A stretch of 64,000 nt of DNA from Rattus norvegicus (taxonomy: Eukaryota; Chordata; Mammalia; Rodentia; Muridae), in NCBI RefSeq assembly GCF_036323735.1, contig NC_086040.1, positions 5,624,568 through 5,688,567 of the forward strand, given 5' to 3'. Each line of letters opens with the position of its first letter. Position 1 is the stretch's first letter. Positions 36,391 to 51,539 of this stretch are shown here, in pieces. The notes beneath the pieces are model-generated. The model saw nothing but the letters and a program-made list of their open reading frames with translations. It did not search any database and was not told where the DNA came from. The position numbers and the translations under genes were made by a program.

Positions 36391-37125
36391 TCTGATAAGT
36401 TGATTTTAGCCCAAAATTTTGAAATCGGCAAGATACACTCCACACATCACATGAAGTTCAAGAAGAATGATCAAAGTGTGGAAGCTTCACTTCTTCTTAA
36501 AAAGGGGAAGAAAAACATTCACAGGAGGGTATGTGGAGGCAAAGGTAGAAGCAGAGATTGAAGGAAGAGCAATTCATGCCCCACCTGTGGCCAATATACA
36601 TATATACAGTCACCAAAAGTATATAAGATTGATTAAGCTAAGAAGTGCATGCTGACTGGAACTGGATATAGATGTCTCCTGAGAGACACAGCCAAAACAG
36701 TTCAAATTCGTAGTTGAATACTAGCAGCGAAACACTAATCTGACAATGGAACACCTGTTGGAGGACTTACAGAAGCGATTGAAAGACCTGAAGGGGCTTG
36801 CAACCTCATAGGGACAACAATGCCCAACAACAAGAGGTCCCAGGGAGTAAAGCATCACCCAAAGTATATACATGGATTGACTCATGGCTGTAGACACATA
36901 TTTAGCAGAGGATGGCCTTTTTGGGCACCAAGGGAAGGAAAAGCCCTTAGTCCTGCCAAATGTGAACTCCCAGTATAAGGAAGGTCAGAAAGACTAGATA
37001 GGTGAATGATGTGGATGGAAACACCATTATGGAAGAAGGGGAGGGAGAGCAGATAGGGGTCTTATGAACAGGAAACCAGGAAAGTGAATATTTGAAATTT
37101 AAATTAAAAAATTCAATAAATGAAA

Positions 37126-39773
37126 AGAGGATACTCAATTCTTTTGAATAGGTGGAGGCATATCTAATTTCACTGCGTGCAGAAGAGGAATTGTTGCTGT
37201 CCCTCCAAGGACAGGTGATAGATCTAGGATGGTGGAAAGGAGAAGGATGAAATAGGATCCCCCCTGGGTTGTATGGAATGTGCATAGCTTCTCTTCCTCT
37301 TATGTCTGGAGCACTATTGAGCAGAAGTTGAAGGTTGATTGATACCTTGAAAATTATAGAACATTCCAGCCACACAGTACTTCAGCAACTGCAAACTGGA
37401 AATCACAGTAAAGAATATACATCTGAATGTCCATGGTAGGCATGTCAACAGTCTTAGAAGTCTTATAAGAGGCTCTAATGCAGTAGTCTTAGGTTCAGTG
37501 TCTTTTTCAAATATATGTCTATCTACACATTCTTCTGAATGTGAAAGGACATCTCTGTGTAAGGGAACACAATGAAGTCAGTAGTCTGATTTATGCTTGC
37601 TTTTAGACTCTTGTTTGAGACCTCAGTCCAGATTTCTTAAATCTCTTAAGTCAGAACATTGTTTCACAGGCCAATAAACTTAGAAATTGTAGCGAGGAAT
37701 TGCATTTGGCAAATGGTAATATGTGGTAATTCCTTGGCCTCCTGGAGTCCTCTTAATTGTGAAAGTCTAAATCTTACTGGGTAAGATGGTGGAGGTAGGG
37801 AACTTTCACACAAGTAGGACTGTTGTGTCAGTCATCAAAAAGTAATATGCCAGACTTCATGGGAAAAATTTGTTATCGCACCGTGGACATCACTGGGATT
37901 TCTAAGGAAATGTGCAAAGGAGATATTCTATACCTGTTTGTTAGACAGGTAAAATCTCTGGCTATTTTTAAAATAATAAGAAATACCATTTCATGATGGA
38001 GGAAATGTAAGTACCTTGTGGAGCAGAGGAAGATCCAGTACTGCTTGATCAGCTTCCTATTCTTTTTCAGTATTTAGAATGTCCATATATTTTTGTGACA
38101 TTTGAAAGTCCAGGCAGCCATTCTTCCATCATTCCTACAGGTTTTATTTTATTCCAACAGTTGTCTTAGGGCTTTGAAGACTTTTGTCAGACAAGAAAAG
38201 ATCAACGCCCCTTTCTTCAATGGAGGAATGTCTCAGAATACATGTAGCAGGAAGAAGTTTGTATGTAATCCTAGACACTTGGGGTATAGCATACTCACAA
38301 AATTAAGAGAAAAGGTGCTGTTAATGGCTACAAGAGAGTGCAGGCATGAGTAACCCTTGGGCAAAATAAGATATTTCAGGCCAATGTGGGCTTTTGGTGA
38401 AATTGTTCTTGCACACTATGCAGAGAAAAAAGGTGAAATACTTGTGAGTAGAGTGTTGATACTCCCATAGGGAAAAGGAGAGACACTGAAGCTCTTCTAT
38501 GAAAAGATGACATTTTCAGACCGCTTGGGCAGAAGATGTGAATTTGAGAACAACTGGAACAAAAGATGTCATTCTGATGTCTCTCCTAGAGGAAGTTTTG
38601 AATTTGAGACACAGTTAAGTGTAATTTTTGTGCTATCTTGCATCAAAAGTAGCATGGTTCAGAATCATTCTTTGTAAAATAGGGTAACTATTGAGGAACT
38701 TTTTGACTGGAAGTGGAGTTTGAGACCTGGGTGCCAGAGATGATCTCAGGAATTGTCAGTCTTATAAGACAGATATCGGACACTCTTATATACCGAATGT
38801 ACATTTGAGATATAGTGGACATAAATTGGTGATCTAAAGTAATGATGTTTAAGAGTAGAATATTAAAAAAGATGTAGAATCTGCTTAAAGTGTCAAACCT
38901 ATTTAAGGATAAGGGAGTGTCCAAGCCTCCCTTGAGCAGAAAAGCTATGGCTATTTCACATATTCCCATCTTCAGTTACACCATGCCTGTCAGGAATCCA
39001 AGCATTAGTATTATTCAGCAGTCATGATTTTCAGTCTCTAAGTCCTCTTGAAGTTAATCATCAATGACACGGGTATAAGCATGAAGGATGGTATATAGGA
39101 CAAATAATGAAAGTTTCAAGTTCTACTAACACAGATCATAATTAAATGAAGTAACTTTGGTCACACCTGTATTTTCTTAGTGGTCATAATTAGATGGACA
39201 TGATCTAAAGCTCCTTATTAGAGGGTTATATTTGAAACCCGTATGAAGGTTGAGTATGCTCTAAGGACTCTTTAATCTTGGTCTCCTTGGGCAAAAAGAA
39301 AATTCTGAGATCTCAATAGTAAACTCCAGTCATTCTTATAACTGATCTTGGAAAGAAGGGGATGGTGTAAGGTATTATTTGTCAAAGAATAAAGGCCTGA
39401 AGGCAACCAATCCAAGTGAAGTGCTGATTCCCCTTCATCTAAAGAGGATGGTGTTGAGATGTCTAGGAAATAGGTGCAATTTGAGTAACATGTGTTCATA
39501 AGTGCAACTTATGGTTTCATCCTGAACTGCTTTGCTTAACAAAAAAATGCCTGGCCATTTTTAACCATTTACCAAGATCCAGTCACCTAACTGTGCAGAA
39601 GGGAAAATTCTAGCTCACCTTTGGTGGTGGGAAAACAGTATGGTATTGCATAATTTTCTTCAGAATATATTTCCCAGCTTCCATTATCCACATAATTTAG
39701 AGACTGTTGGGAAGAGTACATGAAGCAGTCAGCATGCTCTTCCATCAGGGTAAGTGATTGTCTGAACTCTCAT

Positions 39774-39847
<74 letters not shown>

Positions 39848-42800
39848 CTATATATGTATATGTGTACATGTGTACATTGTACATATGTGTGTATATATAT
39901 GCATGTGTACATAGTGTATATATACATATATGTATATGCATATATATATGTACATATGTACATATGTATATATGTATATCCATGAATGAGAGATGAGAAC
40001 ATTACATTTCTGACAACCATCTCTAGTAAGATTGCATATATATTAATTTTATCTTTCTATACTCTGCCCAAGAATGTCCCTCTGGGAGATTGCAATTACG
40101 ATTGCCTGGCAATCTTAGTCAAGATTGCCACTTAAGTAAAATGAATTTAAATCAGGTATAAGTTGCCCTTGTAATTAAGTGATGCTCTTGGGCCTTCCAG
40201 AGTTAGAGGCTAAAACTGAAACTCCTCACAAGTATAGATGGAATCAATGAGACTTGCCTATAAGAACCAAACCTGAGATTACTATGTGTGCATCATTCCA
40301 TAGCATATACACCCTTAGCCAGGAACTGGTGCCTATAGTTTTTGTGGTTGAAGGACCCATTTTGTACTACATTGAACTGCATGTTAGTGAATCTGATTCT
40401 GGCTTCAACAGATGTATGCCATGAGACCATGGGGCCTCTTTAGTCAGAAGGGAAACGACTTTTGCCCACTTTCAAAGAATCAAATTTTGGGGGTCTTTCC
40501 TTTGTATGAGTACTTGAGAGGACATAAGGCAGACAGGGAATGTTTAGAGTAGGCTCAGTTGTAGGAAGGAGGTCTGACATTCTGTTCAATGACTTAGGTA
40601 ACTGAGGGAAAAAGGAAGCTCACATACCCTTTAAGAAAGAGAAAGTTTTGAGATCTGGTTGTGCAATGGTTTGTGTTAGAAAACCCTTGGAGTTGGGGTT
40701 GGTAGCATGCAACATCCTGTGAAATATGAATGTCATTGTTAGTTGATTAGGTGAAGGAAGTTCTGAACAATGCCCTTCAATTTCTACACTTCTTTAGTTG
40801 GTAGAAATTTTACATCTTATGTTTAGTCTGAGGAAATTCAGGTAACATCCCAAGCCTTTTTTAAACATCCTGCTTGACTGTCTCTGGCTCTGTTCCTCCT
40901 TCAGTTTGTCTTAAGACGTCCATATATGGGAAGTAACAAAGGGTCCTCTTGATTTCTAGTGATTGGATTGAAGAGCATAACATCAATGATACTATATATA
41001 GGACCTGGGACCTCAAACTCGAGTAGGAGAACATATTTCCCTATCTACCATGTAAAAGGTAATAGCCTTGAATCTCTATTATTTAGAGTATACCCATGTG
41101 AGGTAATTCAAAGACATGAGGGACTGCTTTAGAATACAAGGTATGGCACACTATTATTTAAAAAAGCATGTCTCATGTCACCTTGTGAATAAAGGAATAT
41201 GTGAGTTTCCTTTGGTCAAAGACAGTGTACTCCATCAAGAGGTGGGCAAGATCCAAGGCCACACTGTTGGGGAAGGAGTCACATTATCATTCAGGGTAGT
41301 TCTCAGGGCCTCTTCAAAGACGAAGGAGTCTAGGAGGTACCGCAGAACAGGAGAGTTCTGAGAAGAGATTCTCAGAATGGGAGTTCTTAGAAAATCTTTA
41401 GCAAAAGAGAAATCCTGAATGTATTACCTAACAATGTGGAGGTCCCTAGTCATATTTTAAAGAAAAGAAGTATCCTCTTCACCCATGGTCAGCAGGGGAA
41501 GGATATCAGCTACACTGTGGAGGAATGTCCTGACTCCGTCTCAGTAACTTCTAAGTATGTTCCCTATATATATACACTATATATCTTTTAGTCCAGGCAA
41601 TGGTCACAACAACAGTATAAGTGTTTAAGGAAGCGATGATGTTTTCTTCAAGGATGTGTTCAGCTTCACACATATGTGAATAAATTATAGTAATGGTGCA
41701 TATTTTGATGACCTAATTTAAGGCACATGGTATAAGAGTCAATTTAGTTTTGTGTCTTCTGAACTAGGATTTGGAAGCAGAGAAATATAAGATAAAATTG
41801 GTTGCATATGTGTTTTATGAATACCTTGAATAAAGAGGTTAGTTTTAAGCAAACATAGTTAATAGGGGTGTTGTGTGGCATAGGCCGAGGGGCAGCTCTA
41901 GTGATTCTTTAGTTCTACAGGTACTCCAAAATTCCCATAGTTCACAGGGTGTTGGTCTGAGACAATTGATGTGCAGTGGGAATAATTTTTGGAGCCCTTT
42001 CAATAGTATTTGATTTCCCAGGCCCCCATTTGCAGAAGCTGAAGGTCTAAAATTGTCTTAGTGGATTGAAGTAGACAATTGGCCCACAATCCTACTGGAA
42101 AGACAGGGAATGTTAGATGTTCTTTCATGTAGGATGAGTGGTATAAGGCTACCTTGGTCTGGCAGCCCTTTAAGGAGAAAAGACAACACCACTTGATGGG
42201 AATAGGAATATAAAAGGGCCATGTAAGGCTTCAAACAGGTTTTAGGCCCCTTTACCAAAAAGGGTATAGGGTAATGTTATACTTAGGCGAGTACTGACAT
42301 GTTCTACAATATAATCAGAAGGAGTATGTTGACACTGGGTAACGTGAACCCAATGCAAGTGAGGAAAACTCTAAAGCCCTATTGAAAATGAAGAGAAACT
42401 TCTTCAGGCATAGGGTATATAGGTGCCATATACACTTCTGTCAACAGAAAAGGTCCCTGGTACCTTACACAGTGGATAAAGTTTCCAGCAGTAATCATAA
42501 GTTGCAAATTCTCATTCAGAGCTTTATATATTCATAATTTCTGTTAATGCATGAGAGAAAAGACAGGAACATATTTATTCGGCCAAAGGCTTTGGATAAT
42601 TGTTGCTGCTTAGGTTAATTCTTCTGGTTTGTTCAGCTGTTCAGATCTAAGCAGAAATGTTGAAATTATTATATTTCTATTGATTTGCCTCATGGCAGTA
42701 GGCAAGGGTTACATACTCTCATTCTAAACTTCGACTCTGGGACTTCATACCGGAGTGGAGTAGAGTCCCAGGTTGATAGGACTCACTTTTGAAAATATGT

Positions 42801-44040
42801 CTGATCAGTTAGGTATACAACTACTTTGTTGGAAAGTCAAGGCCCATTTTTCAGAGAGAACATTTTAGGAGGATAGGGAAGAGCGAGAAGGTCACAGAAT
42901 CCTTCAGGCAAAAGTTTACCTTGGGAACTGGAAGAAGGCAATCAAGTGCAACTGTTTTCACAGTCCAGAATAACCATGTGTCTGGGGACTCTGAGGAGTG
43001 CTTGCCAGAAATTAGGGAACTTGCTACTACAAATTAGGTGGTAATCTCTGGATTTATGTTTTCCACAAGCTGTTCAGCAGCAGGATAATCATAAATGATT
43101 ATCCTGAAAGCAGGATAATAATAAAGATGAAACTGCTCCATTTTAAGTGACAAACCTTAAAGGTAGAAGTTAGGTTAGGGCTCAGATTTGCACTGACATG
43201 TCTGAGGACCTCATGTCCATGTGGTCTGCCAATCCTTCAAACATGTATGTATGCCTGGCATCCAGTTCAGAAAGGAAACATTAAGACCTCTTAGAAAAAT
43301 AGAACTGAGATTCTGTGGATAGAAGTGGATTCTCTGAAGAAACCATTGTCAGGGGATATTAATTTTAAGTTTCCTTAAGAAAAAATAATCATCTTATAAG
43401 ATTTCATTTTATTTGCTTCTCTGTATGTTCTTTATCAGAAGAATTTGTATTAAGCCCCGTTCAACTTTAAGTGTATATTTAGATTTTCTTACTCAAAGAA
43501 AGTGGAATATATTCATCTTACTTTATAGAATATGTTTGTCAGTGGCTCTTCATTGCATCACAATTGAACCTCCAGTTTACCTTGACCTGAAAGGGAAACC
43601 TGGGAAAAATTAGGAAATATATCTGTGGCATAGTCCATAATATCAGGAAATAGTGTGGGTTTCCTCACCCTAAATTAATATCTAAACCTCCTTTGGACAA
43701 ACTAGAATGATCTGAAGTAACCTTTCCTTCAGGGATAACATATGATGCCTCCTTAATCATAGAAAGAATGGATGAGTAACCCCAAGAAGAGTTGCTGATA
43801 TCACTGTGACAGGAGAATTGATTAGAGTATTCAAATTCTCCAAGTATTTGAGTAAAAATTAAATTGCTTACAATATCTCAGGAGGTCCTAGCATTGCGTC
43901 ATCTTCACAGTCTAGCATATCCACAACTTTAGCTGAATCTACAAGAGACTGAATATAGATTCCATGATTCATGAATAGGTGAGAGTCTCCTAATCATGAT
44001 TGCCTCCTAAAAACTATGTTCAACCAAAAAGAAATGAGAA
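37126..44040. other. ~7-kb unclassified region, possibly antisense retroelement interior
   Basis: This has no L1, B1 or ID signature and no open frame above about 142 residues. Minus-strand frames of 66-93 residues (42258-42058, 39499-39272, 38969-38688) show no motif I can name. Short related motifs recur (accgcttgggcagaag at 38520, gcctcccttgagcagaaaag at 38926, ctccttgggcaaaaagaaaa at 39282). Its size and its position next to a possible LTR would fit a decayed LTR retroelement on the minus strand, but I see no protease, RT or primer-binding-site motif, so the assignment is open. Confidence 0.3.
39774..39985. repeat. CT, TA and TATG-rich microsatellite
   Basis: (CT)n at 39774-39804, (AT)n at 39805-39844, then about 140 bp of degenerate TATG/TACA sequence. 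Ser/Leu and Tyr/Ile-rich frames here are artefacts. Confidence 0.97.
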
Positions 44041-44600
44041 CCAGACTGAAGATTTCACAACATGTCATGTGACTTTATTCAAGGAAGTAGCATAAGATTC
44101 CAGAATTTGCTCCCTCCATTTGGATTTCAGTGAACCTTGACCAGAGGGAGCAATGCTCCTTGGTCTGAGATAAAATATCCCATGGCCCCCAAGCAGAAGG
44201 GATTGTTCTGAGAGACCATTTGGTCAAATGGGTAACTCTAAGTCCTAATAATCCTGAGTAAAAAAAATACTAATGTTTTAGAAAGGAGAAAGGTCTTAAC
44301 CCAGTTTGAAAGTAGGGGACAATCCCTGAATACCTTCTATAGAAGAGGATGGTCCCAGCACTCCAGGCCTTCATATTTTCAGAGAACTCAAGAAAATTCT
44401 TATCTCTAAGGCCTCCACTACAGACTTGACAGCAATCTGAGGTTTCTTCTGAAATGTTGTGTCAAATTCACTGTATCTAATCCCTATTTCAATTTACTAA
44501 AAGCCGCACAGGTATGAGTGTGAGGTATATTGACCTTTCTGGTGAGACTCTTAGATAAATGGCCTTGGATCCAGGCTGGAATTTTTATTCATTGGCCATG
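44041..44600 (-). other. Possible LTR remnant
   Basis: Read on the minus strand, a GC-richer segment leads to cttgaataaagtcac (44085-44070) followed by a GT-rich stretch, resembling the polyadenylation region of a rodent LTR. No matching second LTR, terminal TG...CA pair or tRNA primer site was confirmed. 44600-44920 to the right is unassigned and contains another aataaa (44890). Confidence 0.25.
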
Positions 44601-44921
44601 GGACCTCAATCCATTGTTCTTGGAGATTTTTTTGGTGGTCAAAGTTGTATTGGTTATGCAATAAGGTTTGAGGAACAAGTTCTGGTCTTTCTTAGTTGAA
44701 TGGTATACCTGAATCAGCCATGAACAATGTGAGAATCTCCTATGGATTCTTGTTCACAAGGATTCAGTCTCAGTTACACTACAGCAGAGGCTGAATATTT
44801 GATACACACTCCTCAGTCACAAGGTCATTTCTAGAGCTTGTTCCATCAGATGGCCATGTCTGTGACCCCTCCATTGCAGACAGAGGAAGAATAAAGTGTT
44901 TTTATTCCAGGGCAATTGACT

Positions 44922-46230
44922 TCTAGTGTATGTCGTTTTATGGGTATTTGAGTCCTTTGATGTTTAATGATATCAGGGACAAATGATTGGTTTTGTCTAT
45001 TATTTTTCTTGTTAGATGTCGAATTATGTTTCCGTGCCTATCTTCTTTATCTTCAAAAGAATCTCAGGAAGGGAAGATTTCTACTATAATTTTGTTGAAG
45101 ATATTTACTGGCCCTTCAAAGTGGGAGTCTTTGTTCTCTTCTATACCTATTATCCTTAGGTTTTATCTTCTCATTTTGTCTGGTATTTCCCAGATGTTTT
45201 GGGTTAGGAGTTTTTGTTTTGCATTTTTGACAGTTGTTTCACTGTTTTCTGTGGTATTTTCTGCCCCTGAGATTCTTTTCTATATTTTATGTTCTGTTGG
45301 TTGATGCTTGCGTTTATGACTACTAATCTCTTCCCCAGGATTTCTATATCCATAATGTCTCTCTTTGTGTGGTTTGTTGTTGTTGTTGTTGTTGTTTCTT
45401 TTTCCATTTTTATTTCCTGATGGTTTGTTCAATTCCTCCAGCTGCTTGGTTATGTTGTCCTGTAATTGTTTAAGGGATTTCTGTGTTTCCTCTATAAGGG
45501 CTTCTATCTCTTTACATCTGCTGTCTTGTATTTTTTTGATGGAGTTATTTATGTCCTTCTTAAAATCCTTCAACCTCATCATGTTAAATGATTTGAAGTA
45601 CAAATATTTCTTTATCTTTTCTGGTGTGTCGAAGGTATACTGGGCTAGCTTTGTTGGGATAACCGGGTTCTGATGATGTCTAGTAACATCAGTTTATATT
45701 GCTTAGGGAATGATACTTGACCCTCACCATCTGGTTATCTCTGGAGTTAGCTGGATTTGCTGTCTCTGATAGTGCCTTGAATCTTCTCTAAGACTGTGTG
45801 TCAGCACTAATGGAAGAGTTGCTCTCTTTTGAAGTATCCTGTGTACCAAGAACTGTGCATCAGGCTATATGGAGTAGATAGAAACCAAAAGTATGCTGTA
45901 ACAGACTACACCTCTTTTCGTGGGATCTAAGCGCTCCAGGAAGTTATTTCTGAGAAGAGGTTGTCTCTCCTGTGCTCTTGAGTGTGTCAGCACTCCTGGA
46001 AATCCATCTATTTCCTTGTGGGATCTGGGGACAGAGAGCTGAGGTACTGGTTCAGCTCTGGGTACACAGCTCAGGGTCGTCATGGTTTGTAATCTTTCAC
46101 TGGAACAGCTCACTAAAGAAATTTGACTCCCTGATCATTAAGCACCTAGGAATCATCAACTTTCTGTCTCTTCAGAGATGGGACCACAAACTTATTGCAC
46201 CTGGCATTTTCACATGGGTGCTGTGAATTA
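44922..46230 (-). mobile_element. L1 5' half, antisense, with internal deletion
   Basis: The plus strand reads as antisense of the ORF2 start (gggtatttgagtcctttgat), then ORF1, then 5' UTR (45731-46230). Between the ORF2 start and the ORF1 body the sequence jumps from about 45020 to gggaagatttctactataat (45076), so much of the ORF1 C-terminal coding sequence is missing. The rest of ORF2 is not attached. Confidence 0.85.
45075..45730 (-). pseudogene. L1 ORF1 pseudogene, N-terminal and coiled-coil part
   Basis: The presumed start ATG at 45730-45728 opens MVRVKYHSLSNIN, comparable to the ORF1 start of murid L1. The frame at 45603-45280 (107 residues) carries the heptad-rich coiled-coil segment (KDINNSIKKIQD, then KSLKQLQDNITKQLEELNK) that trimerises ORF1 protein in active elements. 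An asparagine run (NNNNNNN) comes from a GTT/AAC trinucleotide expansion at 45376-45399. The RNA-binding C-terminus is missing. Confidence 0.85.
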
Positions 46231-46480
46231 TACTTAGGTATCCAATTCTTTCATGTCAAATGTATTCTCAGCTGAGATAATTGCTCAGTGAACAAAGCAT
46301 TGATGTTGAATATGAAATAGACTAACATGACACATAAAAATGTTTAGGAAATGTAATCTACGTCATTGAATTGTAATGTATTCATGAACTCACATAATTA
46401 CTACATGTTGGTCTAACCAATGCATGAAAGGCATATTCATTAAATTGAAGATAGTTTAAATTTATATTTTACAACTTTGG
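46231..46480. other. Unassigned AT-rich spacer
   Basis: Short non-repeat sequence between two L1 fragments of opposite orientation. Confidence 0.6.
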
Positions 46481-46594
46481 TCAATTTATCTTTGACAAGG
46501 GTGCTAAAACCATTTAATGGGAAAAAAGGCCGAATTTTCAAGAAATGGTGATTGTTTAACTGGAGATCAGCATATAGAAAAATCAATTATAGAA

Positions 46595-48780
<2,186 letters not shown>

Positions 48781-49430
48781 AGGGAGAACAAAATATTCAT
48801 GGGAGGAAATACAATAATAAAGAGTTAAGCAGTACTGAAGAAAGGGTCAACCAGAGACTGCACCTCATGGGGATCCATCCAATATGCAGCCACCCAATCC
48901 AGAATTTACTGCTGATGCCAACAAATCCTTGCTGATAGAAGTCAGATATGGATGTCTCCTTAGAGGCTCTGACAGATCCCTACTGATATAAATGAGGATG
49001 GTTGCAGCTAACCACTGTATTATACAAAGGGGTTTTCAATGGAGGTTTTAGAGAAAATACTTAATGTGCTGAAGGGATTTGCAAGACTCCAGGAAGAACA
49101 ACAATATCAACCAACAAGATCCCAACAGAAATTCGGGGGATTAAACAACCCACTAGTGAGTACAGATTGAGTAACACACAATACCAGCCATATGTGTGGC
49201 AGACAAATTTACTGTCCAGCCTGATTGGAAGGAAAAGCCCTTAATCCTGTGAAGACTTGTTTCCCCAGTGTAGGGTAATGCCAGGGCATTGAGGTTGAAG
49301 TGGGTGGGTGGGAATGGGAACATCCTCAAAGAAGCTGGGGAGGGGGTTTATGGGAGAAGGAGGAAAGGAGATCACATTTGAACTAAAAATACTTAAAATA
49401 TTCAGGATTGATTAAATATTAATAATTGAT

Positions 49431-51338
49431 TAAATAAAAATGACATTTTGTCTCATTAAATTAATAGTAAAATATCATTTCCCATTTCTGATGATATTGG
49501 TAAAAATATTAGAGTTTGGCATTAATTTCCTTTTGACTCTTTTGCTGTGTATAGCCAATATGTCCCTTTTTGTTATGAGTTATTCAAACAAAACTGTATT
49601 TTACAATTTAAAACAATATAGAATGAAAAAATACTGACATTTGTGATTCAAAGATACTAACAATTTTACTATATTTCCCTTTACTAAAAGTTAGACAACT
49701 CCTTGAAGAAACTCTGATGAATAATCACAAAATACATTTATAGGAATGGTACATCAAATACTTTTTGTTAATAGCCTCAATCAGGAAATGGTTCTAATGT
49801 TCTTAGATTTCGTAATAATGTATATAAATCATTAATTCTTAATGTTTGTTGACAGGAGGAAGTTATCAACGAATACATATATACAATGTGGCACATATTT
49901 CTAATATAAATAGAGCAAATTAAATATATAATTTATGAAGTAAGGTGAGCAATCATGTAAAAAAGAAAGATATAGCATTGATTCTACCTACAGTTGGAGT
50001 TAAGAAATGATTCTTGCATCATATATTTCTTTCTAGACATCGAATGAGATAAAATTAGTGTGCAAAAAGCTAAAACTGCAGTTTGCAGGTTTGATCTAGT
50101 ATACATATTTGAAAATTGCTTTTGAAAAAATACACAGAAAATATTTTCAAGTTTATATATACAGCATATACAAAAAATCACTGCGTCCATAAATTATCAA
50201 TATCACTCAAGATACTTTCTTTGGTCTAATTAGATTTGAATTATCAAATATACAAATATATGAATGTATGTACACACACACAGGCACACTCACACACACA
50301 CAAACATACACAATACTTCTAAAAATTTAAAACAAATTAGTAAACAATAGATATTCAGAGAAACTAGTGAAACAGGATGAACTAAATTTCATGTAAAATG
50401 TACTCCCTAAATTGTACTTTCTACCATATAAAGCTTTGCCTTATAATTTTTAGAGAAATATGTATGGGGCCAATATATGTAATCAGATCCCATTTGAAGT
50501 TATCACTCAGTATTGAAGTAGAAATTGAAATGGAGGGAGAAAATATTAAATAACAAGATTTAGCTATACTTTTTCAATTATACAAAAAAATCTGAGAAAC
50601 AGTGAAATGACACAACATGTAAAATTGCTTTCTATTAAGCATTGATATCTACGTTTAGTCTTCATAGTCTATATAGTAGAGAAAAATAAGTCTCACACGT
50701 TCTTTCCTGGCTTAAATACAATTTTCTTGGCTTCTGAATATACACAGGACCAATCAATGCAATGAAAATGGATAGATGTTGTGTTTCAAAAAGCAAAAGA
50801 CATTTAGTTTATTTATTTGATATGTATTTATTTTTGTAGCATTTCTTCCCATGTTTCTGTTGGATATTTTATAAATCCTCACTTTGGTGTGGTCAGTGCT
50901 TAAATTTGACTGAACATGGCTGAATATGTCAGTATAGTAGAAATGGATTCTTGGGGCAGAGAATACCTTTGTTTTAAACCTGGTTATAATGAAATGGTGA
51001 TCACAGTGTACACAACCAAATAGAAGGTAAGAAACTGTGGCTTCATGTACAGAAGTCGTTGTAAGAATTCACATGTAGTGTTTGAAGAATTCTTCCGTGA
51101 TATCATGTGATTGTGCAGTGAACAGGCCTTTTCTTTATTCCTGTAATGAAAGCAAAAATTTGTTATTTTCAGTTCCTTCAGAGAGCTTGCTAGGTGACTA
51201 GATAAATCAGGATCTCGGGAAGACGGACTTAGATATGCAAAACATATTTTTGGTATTGGATTTCTTTTAGGTACTTTAGGGAACTAACTTCATAAGATTT
51301 GAAATATAATCAGACAAGAGCTTGTTAAAGATGTAGAA
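49431..51338. other. AT-rich intergenic sequence
   Basis: No gene or clear repeat. A CA-rich interrupted tract lies at 50272-50310. Small open frames are AT-rich and unconvincing. Confidence 0.6.
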
Positions 51339-51428
51339 AAGCACGGGGTGTGGTGGCACAGGCCTTTAATCATAGCACTGGGGAGCAGAAGCAGGGAGAA
51401 TTCTATGTTCGAGGCTAGCTTGGTCTAC

Positions 51429-51499
<71 letters not shown>

Positions 51500-51533
51500 G
51501 TACTGCCAGGGATATAAAAGAAACACTGTCTCA
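51339..51533 (+). mobile_element. B1 SINE split by a GA microsatellite
   Basis: The left part (cggggtgtggtggcacaggc, then ttcgaggctagcttggtcta) is a 7SL-derived B1 head with a Pol III B box (gttcgaggct). The right part after the GA run (tgccagggatataaaagaaa, then cactgtctcaaaaa) is the B1 end. No flanking duplication seen. Confidence 0.88.
51430..51494. repeat. GA microsatellite
   Basis: An almost pure (GA)n of about 64 bp located in the middle of the B1, likely expanded from its cagagagttccagg segment. It yields a spurious Arg-Glu repeat frame. Confidence 0.97.
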
Positions 51534-51539
51534 AAAAAA

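Larger units (their letters stand above)
33690..37125 (+). mobile_element. Sense L1 with internal deletion of the RT domain
   Basis: L1 in plus orientation: the end of ORF1 (33700-34330), ORF2 endonuclease (34340-35150), an abrupt switch near 35174 to the ORF2 C-terminal region, then 3' UTR (about 36400-37125) ending in an A-rich tail (aattaaaaaattcaataaat). The reverse-transcriptase core and adjoining regions are missing. The 5' UTR and the start of ORF1 are also absent. No clear target-site duplication. Confidence 0.9.

Noticed and set aside
36947..37375. 142-residue minus-strand frame, the longest in its area
   Set aside because: It spans the boundary between the L1 3' UTR and the unclassified region; no protein features, and its second half is antisense L1 UTR.
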